Part shown: positions 8,192 through 20,326 of the stretch, piece by piece | Layout of the letters: every line of letters begins with the position of its first letter | Position numbering within the stretch: the first letter of the stretch is position 1 | Assembly (NCBI RefSeq): GCF_003614435.1 | Contig: NZ_CP025546.1 | Location: 2,480,001-2,544,000, forward strand | Reading direction: 5' to 3' | Source: Mycobacterium paragordonae | Lineage (GTDB): Bacteria > Actinomycetota > Actinomycetes > Mycobacteriales > Mycobacteriaceae | DNA length: 64,000 nt | Translations under genes and position numbers: made by a program | The notes under the pieces: generated by a model | Seen by the model: the letters and a program-made list of their open reading frames with translations, nothing else | What the model was told of the DNA's origin: nothing | Database searches by the model: none

Positions 8192-9655
8192 GTGAGCGAG
8201 ACTGCCCGCTACGCCCTGATCGTCTTGTTCTCCAGCGCCGTCGGGTTGATTGCGGTGCTGGCCAACCGGCTCACCGAGCGGGTGAAAATCCCGGTTCCCC
8301 TGCTGGTCCTGGTCGGAGCAGCGCTGGCGGTGCACGCCGTGCCGGTCGTGCAGCCACCATCCGAGCGGACGGTGGAGCGGGTGCTGACCGTCGCGTTGGT
8401 GTTGGTGTTGTTCGACGGCGGAATGCACATCGGGCCCGTGCGCTTTCGCGCTGCCGCGGCTCCTATCTTGTCGGTCGGCGTCCTGGGTACCGCGCTCACC
8501 GCCGGCGGGGCGGCGCTGATGCTGCATTATGCGTGCGGAATCAATTGGTACGCAGCGGTTCTGGTGGCCACCGCGGTAGCCCCCACCGATCCGGCCGTCG
8601 TCTTCTCGGTGCTGGGTAAGCGCGAGATCTCCGGACGAAGCAGCACCATCCTCGAGGGTGAGTCCGGCGCCAACGATCCGGTCGGCATCTCCTTGATGGC
8701 GAGCCTGATCGCCGCCGGGGGCCTCAGCGCGGCCGGGTTCGCCAGTGTGGGAACGCAATTCGTCATGCAGATGGCTATCGGCGGAGCCGTCGGGGTGCTT
8801 GGTGGCCGGGCCCTCCTGGTGTTCATGCGCCGCGTCGCCCTGCCCAGCGAAGGTCTCTACCCGCTGCGAACGCTGGCTTCGGCACTGATGCTGTACGGCA
8901 TTGCCACGCTCGCGCACGGCTCGGGTTTTCTGGCGGTGTTCGTCGCGGGCATCGTGATCGGTGACGCGCGCGCGCCGTACAAACCCGAGATCAAGCGTTT
9001 CCATGCCGCGCTGGCGGGACTGGCCGAAATCATCGCCTTCACCGTGCTGGGGCTGACCGTGGACCTGCGCGTACTGGCCCACCCGGATGTCTGGATTCCC
9101 GGCCTGGTCCTGGGCGTGGCCCTGACCGCACTGATCCGGCCGCTGGCGGTGAGCGCGTGCCTGGTTCGCGTGGACCTGGAGCGCAACGAACGCAGCTTCA
9201 TCCTGTTCGCCGGTCTGAAGGGTGCGGTGCCGATCCTGCTCGGCGAATTCCTGCGCGCCGCCCATATCGCCGAGGCCGAACGGCTCTACGGCATCGTGGT
9301 CGTCGTCGTCATCTTCTCCGTCCTGGTGCAGGGCAGCTCGGTGCCCGGCGTCGCCAGGCTGTTGCGCTTGCCGATGCGGACCGTCGAGACCCAGCCGTGG
9401 GAGATCGGTGTGCGGCTCGCGGACGAACCGCACGGCGTCCATCGCTTCACGGTTGCGCAGGGCTCCACCGCGCAGGGGTGCACGGTCGAGGGGCTCGGTG
9501 ACATGGTCGGTGACATCTGGGTGAGCATCGTGGTGCGGACCACTGGCCTGGTGCCGGTGCGTGGCGATACCGAACTGCAGGCCGGCGACGAGGTCGTCGT
9601 GCTGGCGGATCCCGAACTGCATGACACCCTGGCCGAACTGTTCGGCGCCTCCTAG
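8192..9655 (+). CDS. CPA1-family cation/proton antiporter with C-terminal TrkA_C domain
   Basis: A 487-residue integral membrane antiporter. Around twelve hydrophobic helices span residues 1-390. The signatures LVLFDGGMHI and ATAVAPTDPAVVFS, followed by EGESGANDP, are the substrate/proton-site motifs of NhaP/CvrA-type Na+(K+)/H+ exchangers. The last 95 residues (PHGVHRFTVAQGS...LQAGDEVVVLADPEL) form a TrkA_C/RCK_C regulatory domain, which favours K+/H+ exchange. It starts at GTG 8192 after AAAGG. In M. tuberculosis this position between Rv2689c and dxs1 holds other transporter genes, so this is a local gene-content difference (from memory). Confidence 0.85.
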   Translation: MSETARYALIVLFSSAVGLIAVLANRLTERVKIPVPLLVLVGAALAVHAVPVVQPPSERTVERVLTVALVLVLFDGGMHIGPVRFRAAAAPILSVGVLGTALTAGGAALMLHYACGINWYAAVLVATAVAPTDPAVVFSVLGKREISGRSSTILEGESGANDPVGISLMASLIAAGGLSAAGFASVGTQFVMQMAIGGAVGVLGGRALLVFMRRVALPSEGLYPLRTLASALMLYGIATLAHGSGFLAVFVAGIVIGDARAPYKPEIKRFHAALAGLAEIIAFTVLGLTVDLRVLAHPDVWIPGLVLGVALTALIRPLAVSACLVRVDLERNERSFILFAGLKGAVPILLGEFLRAAHIAEAERLYGIVVVVVIFSVLVQGSSVPGVARLLRLPMRTVETQPWEIGVRLADEPHGVHRFTVAQGSTAQGCTVEGLGDMVGDIWVSIVVRTTGLVPVRGDTELQAGDEVVVLADPELHDTLAELFGAS

Positions 9656-9704
9656 GCGGCCTGCTCACCCTGCCGCGGTTGCGCGCGCTGCGTAGACTGA
9701 CCAG

Positions 9705-11621
9705 ATGCTGGAACAGATCCGCGGGCCCGCCGATCTGCAGCACCTTTCGCAACAGCAACTCCGCGACTTGGCCCAAGAGATTCGCGAGTTTCTGATCCAT
9801 AAGGTTGCTGCCACCGGAGGACACCTCGGCCCCAATCTCGGGGTCGTCGAACTGACCCTCGCGTTGCACCGGGTGTTCGACTCGCCGCACGACCCGATCA
9901 TCTTCGACACCGGTCACCAGGCCTATGTCCACAAGATGCTGACCGGTCGCGCCCAGGACTTCGAGACCCTGCGTAAGAAGGGCGGCCTGTCGGGATATCC
10001 GTCACGCGCCGAGAGCGAGCACGACTGGGTCGAATCCAGCCATGCCAGCGCGGCGCTCTCGTACGCCGACGGCCTGGCCAAGGCGTTCGAGCTCACCGGA
10101 CACCGCAACCGGCACGTGGTCGCGGTGGTCGGGGACGGCGCGCTCACCGGCGGCATGTGCTGGGAGGCGCTGAACAACATCGCCGCTTCACAGCGGCCGG
10201 TGATCATCGTCGTCAACGACAACGGTCGCAGCTACGCACCGACGATCGGTGGGGTGGCCGACCACCTGGCCACCCTGCGGTTGCAGCCGGCCTACGAACG
10301 GTTCCTCGAGAAGGGTCGCAACGCCGTGCAGGCGGTGCCGGTGGTCGGTGAGGTCGCCTACCACTTCATGCACAGCGTCAAGGCCGGCATCAAGGACTCC
10401 CTGTCGCCACAACTGCTGTTCACCGACCTCGGCCTGAAGTACGTCGGTCCCGTCGACGGACACGACGAGCGCGCTGTCGAGGTCGCGTTGCGCAGTGCCC
10501 GCGGCTTCGGCGCCCCCGTGATCGTGCACGTCGTCACCCGCAAGGGGATGGGGTATGGCCCCGCCGAGGCCGATGAGGCCGAGCAGATGCACTCCACGGT
10601 GCCGATCGACCCGATCACCGGGGTGGCCACCAAGGTGGCGGGCCCGGGTTGGACGTCGACGTTCGCCGAAGCGCTGATCGACGTCGGTCGCAAGCGGCGC
10701 GACATCGTGGCCATCACCGCGGCGATGCCCGGGCCCACCGGGCTGTCGGCGTTCGGTGAGGTGTTCCCCGACCGGTTGTTCGACGTCGGCATCGCCGAGC
10801 AGCATGCGATGACCTCGGCGGCCGGGCTGGCGATGGGCGGCATGCATCCGGTGGTCGCGATCTATTCGACGTTCCTGAACCGGGCGTTCGACCAGATCAT
10901 GATGGACGTGGCGTTGCACAAGCTGCCCGTCACCATGGTCCTGGACCGTGCCGGGGTGACCGGCAACGACGGCGCCAGCCACAACGGCATGTGGGACCTG
11001 TCGATCCTGGGAGTGGTGCCCGGTATGCGCGTGGCGGCGCCGCGCGACGCCACCCGGTTGCGGGAGGAACTCGGCGAGGCGCTGGACGTCAATGACGGTC
11101 CCACCGCTTTGCGTTTCCCCAAAGGCGATGTGGGCGAGGACATTCCGGCCCTGGAGCGACGCGACGGGGTGGACGTGCTGGCGGTGCCGGCTGGCGGCCT
11201 GAACACCGACGTGCTGCTGGTGGCGGTGGGCGCGTTCGCCTCGATGGCGCTGGCCGTCGCCAAGCGGCTGCACAACCAGGGGATCGGTGTGACGGTGATC
11301 GACCCGCGCTGGGTGTTGCCGGTGCCCGACGCGGTGCGCGAGATGGCGTTGCAGCACAAGCTCCTGGTCACCATGGAGGACAACGGATTGGCCGGTGGCG
11401 TGGGCTCGGCGGTGTCGGCGGCGCTGCGTGCGGCCGACATCGACATCCCCTGCCGCGACGTCGGGCTGCCGCAGCAGTTCTACGAGCACGCGTCGCGTGG
11501 TGAGGTGCTTGCGGAGCTGGGGCTCACCGACCAGGATGTAGCCCGGCGGATCACGGGTTGGGTTGCGGCACAAGGGACTTCGGCCGTAGAGCAGTCCGCT
11601 GTGAGCGAGCAGCTGGACTAG
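9705..11621 (+). CDS. dxs: 1-deoxy-D-xylulose-5-phosphate synthase
   Basis: The first enzyme of the MEP isoprenoid pathway, condensing pyruvate and glyceraldehyde-3-phosphate using thiamine diphosphate. At 638 residues it is full length. Visible motifs: [30 protein letters not shown], the ThDP/Mg2+ motif [16 protein letters not shown], the pyrimidine-domain motif [18 protein letters not shown] with the activating Glu, and the transketolase C-terminal domain ([18 protein letters not shown]). It supplies precursors for menaquinone, polyprenyl phosphates and carotenoids. The stop overlaps the convergent RNase D-like gene by 4 bp. Confidence 0.97.
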   Translation: MLEQIRGPADLQHLSQQQLRDLAQEIREFLIHKVAATGGHLGPNLGVVELTLALHRVFDSPHDPIIFDTGHQAYVHKMLTGRAQDFETLRKKGGLSGYPSRAESEHDWVESSHASAALSYADGLAKAFELTGHRNRHVVAVVGDGALTGGMCWEALNNIAASQRPVIIVVNDNGRSYAPTIGGVADHLATLRLQPAYERFLEKGRNAVQAVPVVGEVAYHFMHSVKAGIKDSLSPQLLFTDLGLKYVGPVDGHDERAVEVALRSARGFGAPVIVHVVTRKGMGYGPAEADEAEQMHSTVPIDPITGVATKVAGPGWTSTFAEALIDVGRKRRDIVAITAAMPGPTGLSAFGEVFPDRLFDVGIAEQHAMTSAAGLAMGGMHPVVAIYSTFLNRAFDQIMMDVALHKLPVTMVLDRAGVTGNDGASHNGMWDLSILGVVPGMRVAAPRDATRLREELGEALDVNDGPTALRFPKGDVGEDIPALERRDGVDVLAVPAGGLNTDVLLVAVGAFASMALAVAKRLHNQGIGVTVIDPRWVLPVPDAVREMALQHKLLVTMEDNGLAGGVGSAVSAALRAADIDIPCRDVGLPQQFYEHASRGEVLAELGLTDQDVARRITGWVAAQGTSAVEQSAVSEQLD

Positions 11622-12922
11622 TCGGTTTCGGCGCCGCTCTGCGGGGCCCGGGTCACCGCGTCGGCCAGCACGTTATCCACCAGTTCGCGTTGCCATGGCC
11701 GCGCGTTTCCTGCCAGCAGGAACCCGTCGGTGACGGCAACCGGGTCATCGCCGCGCGCGGCGAGGGCCTCCCACTCCCAGCACAGCCGGCGCACCAGATC
11801 CGGTGCGATCAGGTTCTCCGTCGGGATGCCCACCTGCTCGGACAAGCCGGCCAGCGCCGCGCGGGCGACCTCCAGCCGGGCGGCCGCGTCGGGCTTGCGT
11901 CGACTCCAGCGCGCCGGCGGGGGCGGCCCGGCGGATTGCTCCGCGACGTCCGGGAGGTCCGACTGCCGGGCAGCCTCCAGCGCCGCCAACCACATCGGCG
12001 CGCTGCGCCGCTGATTGCGCCCGCCGAATACGGGCAACGCCACCAGTTCATCGACGGACGTCGGGTTGGCCAGCGCGGCGTCGATGATCGCCGAATCGGG
12101 CAGGATGCGGCGCGGCGCGATGTCGCGGCGTTGCGCGATCTTGTCGCGGGTGGTCCACAGTTCGCGCACCGCTGCCAGTGCTCGGCGATCGTGCACCTTG
12201 TGGATGCCCGAGGTGCGGCGCCAGCGGTCGCGCCGGGTGGGTGCCGCGGCGACTCGCTCCTCGATGGTCCGCAGATGTTCGAATTCCTGTGCGGCCCAAT
12301 CTGTCTTACCTTGCTCGGCCAGCACCTGGGCGATCGCGTGGCGCAACTCGATGAGCAGTTCCACGTCCAGAGCGGCGTAGTTGAGCCAGGCCGACGGCAG
12401 CGGGCGTTTGGACCAGTCGGCGGCGCCGTGGCCTTTGGCCAGACCCTGACCCAGCAGTCGCTCGACCATGGTCGCCAGATTGACCCGCTCGAACCCGGCC
12501 AGCCGGCCGGCCAACTCGGTGTCATACAGCGCAGGCGGGCGCATGCCGACCTCGGCCAGGCAGGGCAGGTCCTGGTCGGCCGAGTGCAGAATCCATTCGT
12601 CCTGGCCGAGCACTTCGGCGACCGGCCGTAACACGCTCAGCGGATCACCGCCGTGGCTGACCGGGTCGATGAGCACGGTGCCGGCGCCGGACCGGCGGAT
12701 CTGGATCAGATAGGCGCGGTTGGAGTAGCGGAAGCCGGAGGCCCGTTCGGCGTCCACCGCAAACGGGCCGTGGCCGCGGTCGAGTTGCTCGGCGGCCGCG
12801 GCGATGTCGCTGGCGTACACGGACAGATTCGGCATGCCGTCGGCCGGGTGTAAGAGCAGCGGAACTTCGGGCTCCGTGCTGCCCGGCGGATCGGCCTCCG
12901 CCGGAGACGGGTCGGGGCACAT
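11618..12922 (-). CDS. RNase D-like 3'-5' exonuclease with HRDC domain (Rv2681-like)
   Basis: A 434-residue nuclease. The DEDD exonuclease domain occupies about 30-220: [20 protein letters not shown] has the Asp-x-Glu pair, [12 protein letters not shown] the second Asp region, and [15 protein letters not shown] the Y-x3-D motif of RNase D. An HRDC helical domain follows (about 240-330) with an additional C-terminal region. Likely substrates are structured RNAs (tRNA/rRNA 3' trimming); this is family knowledge. It follows the DUF3000 gene with adjacent stop and start codons, so the two form an operon. Confidence 0.88.
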   Translation of the reverse strand: MCPDPSPAEADPPGSTEPEVPLLLHPADGMPNLSVYASDIAAAAEQLDRGHGPFAVDAERASGFRYSNRAYLIQIRRSGAGTVLIDPVSHGGDPLSVLRPVAEVLGQDEWILHSADQDLPCLAEVGMRPPALYDTELAGRLAGFERVNLATMVERLLGQGLAKGHGAADWSKRPLPSAWLNYAALDVELLIELRHAIAQVLAEQGKTDWAAQEFEHLRTIEERVAAAPTRRDRWRRTSGIHKVHDRRALAAVRELWTTRDKIAQRRDIAPRRILPDSAIIDAALANPTSVDELVALPVFGGRNQRRSAPMWLAALEAARQSDLPDVAEQSAGPPPPARWSRRKPDAAARLEVARAALAGLSEQVGIPTENLIAPDLVRRLCWEWEALAARGDDPVAVTDGFLLAGNARPWQRELVDNVLADAVTRAPQSGAETD

Positions 12923-12923
12923 G

Positions 12924-13508
12924 TCAGGCGCGTGACCGTGAACTCAGGTCGGTGACACCGGCCGGCGGCAGACCCGCCGCGTGCTCCAGAACGTCGCAGA
13001 ACGCCTCGACGTGGCTGCCCACGTCCGGGGTGGTGGCAGTCCACGACGCGCGTAGCTCCAGCTGATGGGCGCGCGGCGGACCGGAGATGTCGCCGTAACG
13101 CACCGACGTGGTGGCGGTGACCGTCCCGCCCAGCGCGGTCATGTGCTTGGTGTGCGAGTCCAGGGCTTCGGACAACCAACTCCAGGCGACTTCCGGCAGC
13201 AGGGGGTCGATGGCTTCGTGGGAGTCTAGGTCCGCCTGAATGTAGGCGACCAGGCGGATGGTGCCGTCCCAGGCGTCGGAACCCTCGGGGTCGTAGAGCA
13301 GGATGAGCCTGCCGAACGCGTCACCTTCGGATCGCTCGGGGACGATTTCCAGGTCCGGATGCTTGACCTCGGCGCCCAGCGCGTAACTGAACGGCGCCAG
13401 GCGCTGGGGCGGGCGGATCGGTCCCAGCTCGATCTCGGGCCGCACGGTGACACCGTTCATCGCCGCGACCGCTTCGCGGAATGGCTCGGGTTCAACCGCT
13501 GATGTCAT
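12924..13508 (-). CDS. DUF3000 family protein (Rv2680-like)
   Basis: A 194-residue actinobacterial protein of unknown function. Recognisable DUF3000 stretches are VRPEIELGPIRPPQRLAPFS, FGRLILLYDPEGSDAWDG and SVRYGDISGPPRAHQLELRA. I chose ATG 13508 (MTSAVEPEP...), since residues upstream to an ATG at 13547 look unconserved; no strong ribosome site separates the choices. It sits immediately upstream of the RNase D-like gene, a pairing conserved in mycobacteria, so a link to RNA metabolism is possible but unproven. Confidence 0.83.
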   Translation of the reverse strand: MTSAVEPEPFREAVAAMNGVTVRPEIELGPIRPPQRLAPFSYALGAEVKHPDLEIVPERSEGDAFGRLILLYDPEGSDAWDGTIRLVAYIQADLDSHEAIDPLLPEVAWSWLSEALDSHTKHMTALGGTVTATTSVRYGDISGPPRAHQLELRASWTATTPDVGSHVEAFCDVLEHAAGLPPAGVTDLSSRSRA

Positions 13509-13565
13509 GAATTTCGACGGTAGACCCATCGGCCGACACGCGTGCACAGGCGCGCCGAATTGGGC

Positions 13566-14372
13566 TCAGCTCGACGGACTGCTGTCAAACCGGGCCGGGC
13601 GCTTCTCGCGGTGCGCGGCCAGCCCTTCCTGCACGTCAGGACCGCTGAAGCCGATGAATTCCAGGCCGAGCGAGGTCTCGAAGGCCGGGGCGAACATGCG
13701 ATACCAGTGGTTGAGGCTGTGCTTGGTCCAGCGGATCGCGTGCTGCGCTCCGGCGGCCAGATTCTCCGCCAGCCTCGTAGCGGTGGCCAGCACGTCGTCG
13801 TCGTCGACGCAGGTCGACACCAGGCCGATCCGCTCGGCTTCTTCGCCGGAGAGCGTCTCGCAGGTCAGCAGGTAGTACTTGGCCTTGGCCATCCCCACCA
13901 GCAGCGGCCAGCAGATCGCGGCGTGATCTCCGGCGGCCACGCCCAGCTTGGTGTGTCCGTCGATGATCTTCGCCGTCCGTCCCGCCACCGAGATGTCGGC
14001 CAGCAGCGCCACCACCAGTCCGGCGCCGACGGCAGGACCCCGGATCGCCGAAACCACCGGCTTGTCGAAGTTGACCAGGTTGAGCACCAGGTCGCGGGCC
14101 TCCCGCATGATGCGGATGCGACCTTCGTAGTCGCCGATCGTCTCGTCGATGAGGTCGAAGCTGCCGCCGGAGGAGAACGCCTTGCCTTCGCCGCGGACCA
14201 GGACCACCTTGACGTCGGGATAGCGGTTGATCACCGGCCAGACGTCGGCCAGGTCGCGGTGCATCTGTGGTCCGACCGAGTTCAGTCCGGGAGCGTCGAG
14301 CACCAGGTTGAGGATTCCGTTGTCGCCGCGTTCGCAGCGCAGGCTGGGAAAGTCGTCATAAGTTGCGGGCAT
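13566..14372 (-). CDS. echA15: enoyl-CoA hydratase/isomerase-family protein (EchA15-like)
   Basis: A 268-residue crotonase-fold protein. The core is clear: [18 protein letters not shown] (oxyanion-hole strand, GGSFD where the family has GGDL), [25 protein letters not shown], ending [14 protein letters not shown]. The two glutamates used for hydration in classical hydratases seem absent: the segments that normally read PE-x-x-LG and A-x-E are [10 protein letters not shown] and AKAKYYLL. Hydratase activity should therefore not be assumed. Start ATG 14372. The gene is divergent from hemE, with 58 bp between start codons. Confidence 0.85.
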   Translation of the reverse strand: MPATYDDFPSLRCERGDNGILNLVLDAPGLNSVGPQMHRDLADVWPVINRYPDVKVVLVRGEGKAFSSGGSFDLIDETIGDYEGRIRIMREARDLVLNLVNFDKPVVSAIRGPAVGAGLVVALLADISVAGRTAKIIDGHTKLGVAAGDHAAICWPLLVGMAKAKYYLLTCETLSGEEAERIGLVSTCVDDDDVLATATRLAENLAAGAQHAIRWTKHSLNHWYRMFAPAFETSLGLEFIGFSGPDVQEGLAAHREKRPARFDSSPSS

Positions 14373-14430
14373 CCCGGCTGATGTTACGCAGCGGTGGCGG
14401 CGCCTTTCGCTTCTGGCAGCATTGAGCGCG

Positions 14431-15491
14431 ATGAACACAACCCGTCGCGACCTCCCTGCGTCGCCCTATCTGGCCGCGGTCGCCGGCCGCAAACCCAGCC
14501 GGGTACCGGTCTGGTTCATGCGGCAGGCCGGCCGTTCGCTGCCCGAGTACCGGGCGCTGCGCAAACAGCACAGCATGCTGGCCGCGTGCTTCGAGCCGGA
14601 AGTGGCCTGCGAGGTCACCCTGCAGCCGGTTCGCCGCTACGGCGTGGACGCCGCGATTCTGTTCTCCGACATCGTGGTACCGCTGCGGGCCGCTGGGGTG
14701 GATCTGGACATCGTTCCCGACGTCGGTCCGGTGATCGCCGATCCGATCCGGACCGCGGCCGATGTCGAGGCCATGAAACCCCTTGACATGCAAGCGGTTC
14801 AGCCGGTGCTGGACACCGTCGGGCTGTTGGTGTCCGCACTGGGCGACGTGCCGTTGATCGGGTTCGCCGGAGCGCCGTTCACGCTGGCGTCGTATCTGGT
14901 CGAGGGCGGGCCGAGCCGCAACCACGCCCGCACCAAGGCGATGATGCTGGCCGAGACGGACACCTGGCACGCGCTGCTGACGAAACTCGCCGACCTCACC
15001 ATCGCGTTCCTGCGCGGCCAGATCGAGGCCGGGGTGGACGCGATCCAGATGTTCGATTCGTGGGCGGGGACGCTGTCACTGGCGGACTACCGGCAATATG
15101 TGCTGCCGCACAGCTCCCGGGTTTTCGCCACGCTGGCCGAGCTCGACGTGCCCATGACGCATTTCGGTGTCGGCACCGCCGAGTTGCTGGGCGCCATGTC
15201 CGAGGCGGTGCAGCCGGGGCGCGCCCGCGCGGTCGGCGTCGACTGGCGCACCTCGCTGACCGACGCCGCGAGCCGGGTCGTCCCCGGCACGGCGCTGCAG
15301 GGGAACCTCGACCCGGTGGTGGTGCTGGCGGGCTGGGAGGTGGCCCAACGTGCCGCGCGCGCGGTCGTCGAAGACGGGCGTCGCGCCGTCGACGCGGGTG
15401 CGGCCGGGCACGTCTTCAACCTCGGACACGGAGTGTTGCCGGAAACCGACCCCGGTGTGCTGACCGAACTGGTGGCGCTGGTCCAGTCGCT

Positions 15492-15495
<4 letters not shown>
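14431..15495 (+). CDS. hemE: uroporphyrinogen decarboxylase
   Basis: Decarboxylates the four acetates of uroporphyrinogen III to give coproporphyrinogen III. The 354-residue protein has the UroD signatures [17 protein letters not shown] near the N-terminus, [18 protein letters not shown] with the catalytic Asp, [26 protein letters not shown], and the C-terminal [14 protein letters not shown] prefer ATG 14431 to the upstream TTG 14422. It is the first gene of a haem operon; its stop overlaps the hemY start (ATGA at 15492). Confidence 0.96.
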
Positions 15496-17527
<2,032 letters not shown>

Positions 17528-17547
17528 CCCGCGCCGGCGACGATGCA

Positions 17548-17613
17548 GTGGGGGCACCTCCCGCTTGCGGGGGACGAAGCGATGAGGTGGGGGTACCTCC
17601 CGCTTGCGGGGGA
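17548..17613. repeat. two 27-bp repeat units (39-bp period) between chdC and the methyltransferase gene
   Basis: Two near-identical units, 17548-17574 and 17587-17613, start GTGGGGG(C/T)ACCTCCCGC and differ at one base; they are separated by ACGAAGCGATGAG-type sequence that keeps a 39-bp period. Each unit can fold into a hairpin (CCTCCCGC-TTGC-GGGGGA). Because 39 is a multiple of three, the frame stays open and would encode a 13-residue repeat containing GAPPACGG. Similar dispersed units occur between genes in several non-tuberculous mycobacteria (from memory, not searched). Confidence 0.8.
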
Positions 17614-17625
17614 GAGCGGCGCCAT

Positions 17626-18378
17626 ATGACTCAGGCGTTTGATCCCACCGACCCGGCCCGTTTCGAGGACAGCTACCGCGACGATCGTGTGGTGCGCGGC
17701 CTGCCTGCCGCTACGCCGTGGGACATCGGCGGCCCTCAGCCCGTCGTGCAGCAACTCGTCGCTGTGGGTGCCGTGCGGGGGGAGGTGCTCGACCCCGGAA
17801 CCGGGCCCGGCCACCACGCGATTTACTATGCCTCGCAAGGTCTTTCAGCGACGGGCATTGACGGGTCGGCCACCGCGATCGAGCGGGCCCGCGACAACGC
17901 CGCGAAGGCCGGGGTGACTGTCGATTTCCAGGTCGCCGATGCCACCAAGCTGGAAGGTTTGGACGGCCGGTTCGACACCGTCGTGGACTGCGCGTTCTTT
18001 CACACCTTCATCACCGCGCCCGAGTTGCAGAAGTCCTATATGCAAGCGCTGCACCGCGCCACCCGTCCCGGGGCGCGGTTGTTCATGTTCGAGTTCGGCG
18101 TGGGCGAGGTCAACGGATTCAGAATGTTGCGGTCGGTGTCGGCCGACGATTTTCGGGAGATCCTGCCGTTGGGTGGTTGGGAGATCACTTATATGGGCCC
18201 GACGACCTATCTGATCAACGTCGGCCCCGAATCGATCGAGTTGCTGTCCGCGCGCAATCCCGATATGGCCGAAGAGGTGGAGTCGATGCTTGCGCAGTAC
18301 CGCGCGATGGAGCCGTGGCTGGCCGGCGGGCGGGTGCACGCGCCGTTCTGGGAAGTGCACGCGACGCGCGTCGACTGA
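17626..18378 (+). CDS. class I SAM-dependent methyltransferase (Rv2675c-like)
   Basis: A 250-residue methyltransferase with motif I VLDPGTGPGHHAIYYA, motif II GIDGSATAIERARDNA, DATKLEGLDGRFDTVVDCAFFH (motif IV region) and a thiopurine-methyltransferase-like overall plan. Substrate unknown. I start at ATG 17626, which gives the 250-residue length of the M. tuberculosis homologue. The frame is open back to an ATG at 17524 overlapping the chdC stop, so a form with 34 extra residues made by the intergenic repeat is formally possible. Probably the last gene of the haem operon. Confidence 0.85.
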   Translation: MTQAFDPTDPARFEDSYRDDRVVRGLPAATPWDIGGPQPVVQQLVAVGAVRGEVLDPGTGPGHHAIYYASQGLSATGIDGSATAIERARDNAAKAGVTVDFQVADATKLEGLDGRFDTVVDCAFFHTFITAPELQKSYMQALHRATRPGARLFMFEFGVGEVNGFRMLRSVSADDFREILPLGGWEITYMGPTTYLINVGPESIELLSARNPDMAEEVESMLAQYRAMEPWLAGGRVHAPFWEVHATRVD

Positions 18379-18468
18379 TCGCGTCGCGTAGACGGTCGCC
18401 GAGAGTGAATTCTGCGACGCGACACGCTGGCGGACCGTCGCCTGATTCACGGTCGGCGCGGTGTGGCG

Positions 18469-18888
18469 TCAGCCCTCGTCGGGGACCAGCGTCAACGAAA
18501 TCGAGTTGATGCAGTAGCGCAGGTCGGTGGGCGTCGGATAACCCTCGCCGGCGAACACGTGGCCCAAGTGACTGTGGCAGTTGGCGCACAGCACCTCGGT
18601 ACGGGTGGTGCCCATCGAATGGTCGGGACGCAGCACCACCGCGTCCGAACTCGACGGGTCGAAGAACGACGGCCACCCGCAGTGCGAGTCGAATTTCTCT
18701 GTGCTGCGGAACAATTCGGCACCACAGGCACGACAGTTGTAAACACCCTTGGTCTTGGTGTCGGTGTACCGGCCGATGAACGGCCGCTCGGTGCCGGCGC
18801 GCCGCAGCACATCGAACTCCTGCGGGTTGAGTTTCTTGCGCCACTCGTCGTCGGAAAGTTGCAGTTTCGGACGCGCGAGTTCAGTCAT
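18469..18888 (-). CDS. msrB: peptide-methionine (R)-S-oxide reductase MsrB
   Basis: Repairs R-methionine sulfoxide in proteins. The 139-residue protein has the two zinc Cys pairs (C52/C55 in CRAC, C101/C104 in CANC), the substrate loop FDSHCGWPSFFDP and the catalytic Cys126 in DLRYCINSISL. Cytosolic, no signal peptide. It lies 9 bp downstream of aftC on the same strand, as in M. tuberculosis. The next gene upstream on the plus strand converges on it, leaving 90 bp with nothing obvious. Confidence 0.95.
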   Translation of the reverse strand: MTELARPKLQLSDDEWRKKLNPQEFDVLRRAGTERPFIGRYTDTKTKGVYNCRACGAELFRSTEKFDSHCGWPSFFDPSSSDAVVLRPDHSMGTTRTEVLCANCHSHLGHVFAGEGYPTPTDLRYCINSISLTLVPDEG

Positions 18889-18897
18889 CGCTTCTCC

Positions 18898-20217
18898 TCA
18901 GTGCTTCGCGGGTTCCTCATCCACGCTAGCGCGCGTCTGATCATGCGGTAGCCACGTCGGATCGATCCCGTCCTCGAGCCTGTTCTCCGCCTTGGCGTCC
19001 AGGAACCGGAAGTACAGCACCGTGAACGTCACGATCAACACCAGGGACCAACCGTAGGTGATCTTCAGGTATTCCATGGCCCGTCCCCACCGCATCCAGT
19101 TGAAGAGCAGCCAACGGTCCAGCGTCATGAACCCGTAGATGCCCAGCCATGCCGGCCAGTTGCGGATCACCGAATTGGGCAGCACGACCGTCATCAGGAA
19201 CGGGAAAAGCATCATCGAGTAGTAGCCCTGGGCCAGCGACATCACCAACCACGACCACAGCAGCAGCACCCCGGAGGACGTGGTGAACCAGAACAGCGGG
19301 TCGCGGGTGCGGTAGTAGCGGTACAGCAGCCACAGGGCGCCGATGGCGATCGCGGTGAACAGCAGCCGCAGCGCGATGATCAACCAGAAGGGCAGGCCGA
19401 AGTAGACGCCGTTGCCCTCGATCGAGCTGTTGAAGTAGTCGCGGGTGCCCAGGATGTAGGGCACCGTTCGGGTGAAGAAGTCCATCGGATGCGGCACCAG
19501 CGGTATCGCGGCAAGGTTGGCGACCAGAGGCACCAGGAACGCCATCGCCAGCGCCCGCCACTGGCGGTTCAGCAGCGGCAGCAACAGCAGCGGCCCCAGC
19601 AGCGGTTTGAGCACCAGCGTCAGCCCGATAGCCAGGCCGGCCCACCACTGGCGGCTGGCCCGGCCGTCGAGCAGCCACTTCAGGAACAGCACCTCGAGCA
19701 GCAGGATGCAGCCGTTGATGTTGGTGAATACCAGAGTGTTGGTGACGGTTTCGGTGCAGAACATCGCCAGGATCAGGGCGGGTGCGGCCACCGAGGACAA
19801 CGTGAAGTTGAACATCCGCAGCAGTAGGTAGGCAGCGACCAGGATGGCGACGGTATTGATCGAGATGAACAGGTAGCGCGACGGCGCGAACGGCAGGTAG
19901 CCGAAGGGCGCCATCAGCAGCGTGCCGCCCGGCGGATACAGGTAATGCGGGTCGACGTAGTCGAAATGTTCGTTGTAGATGTCCCAGCCGCGCCGAAAGT
20001 TCAGCACCGCCCGGTAGACCGGCTTGAAGTCGTCGGTGATGTTGCCGTTGGTGGTGAGCACGATGCTGCGGTGCAGTACCGACAGGATGGCTGCCGGCCA
20101 CAGCACGGCCCGCAACACGGATGCCGTGGTCGCCGGGCCAGGACGAAATGCGGCCTGCACCGATGCGCGTAAGCCGGTTCTGGTCGAGTCAGCTGCCGTC
20201 ACCAGCGCACCGTACAC
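18898..20217 (-). CDS. aftC: alpha-(1->3)-arabinofuranosyltransferase AftC
   Basis: A GT-C (GT87) polytopic glycosyltransferase that adds branching alpha-1,3-arabinofuranosyl residues in arabinogalactan and lipoarabinomannan, using decaprenyl-phosphoarabinose at the plasma membrane. The 439-residue protein has around ten hydrophobic helices. The loop after helix 1 carries NGNITDDFKPVYRAVLNFRR with the Asp pair expected at the GT-C active site, then the conserved PHYLYPPGG. The position next to msrB is that of Rv2673. The annotated start at 20217 may be longer than the true one. Confidence 0.93.
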   Translation of the reverse strand: MYGALVTAADSTRTGLRASVQAAFRPGPATTASVLRAVLWPAAILSVLHRSIVLTTNGNITDDFKPVYRAVLNFRRGWDIYNEHFDYVDPHYLYPPGGTLLMAPFGYLPFAPSRYLFISINTVAILVAAYLLLRMFNFTLSSVAAPALILAMFCTETVTNTLVFTNINGCILLLEVLFLKWLLDGRASRQWWAGLAIGLTLVLKPLLGPLLLLPLLNRQWRALAMAFLVPLVANLAAIPLVPHPMDFFTRTVPYILGTRDYFNSSIEGNGVYFGLPFWLIIALRLLFTAIAIGALWLLYRYYRTRDPLFWFTTSSGVLLLWSWLVMSLAQGYYSMMLFPFLMTVVLPNSVIRNWPAWLGIYGFMTLDRWLLFNWMRWGRAMEYLKITYGWSLVLIVTFTVLYFRFLDAKAENRLEDGIDPTWLPHDQTRASVDEEPAKH

Positions 20218-20253
20218 CGGCGCACTGGTTGAGGTTTGAGTCGGTCCGGCGGG

Positions 20254-20326
20254 TGCTTTAGGCGTTCCGCAATCTGCTTTAGGCGGTCCGCGATCCGGTT
20301 TAGGCGGTCCGCAATCCTTCTAAGCG
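20254..20326. repeat. 21-bp tandem repeat, about 3.5 copies
   Basis: Three 21-bp units at 20254-20274, 20275-20295 and 20296-20316 share (T/C)(G)(C/G)TTTAGGCG(G/T)TCCGC, with a degenerate fourth start (CTTCTAAGCGG) running into the stop codon of the lipoprotein gene. It lies between the aftC start and the end of the divergently placed hydrolase gene, so it could affect aftC expression. Variable-number tandem repeats of this size are common between mycobacterial genes. Confidence 0.85.

Noticed and set aside
8156..9622. Long open frames antisense to the antiporter, dxs, hemY, catalase-like and ligase genes
   Set aside because: All show the same His/Arg/Gly/Asp-rich composition and no domain; each lies exactly over a well-supported gene.
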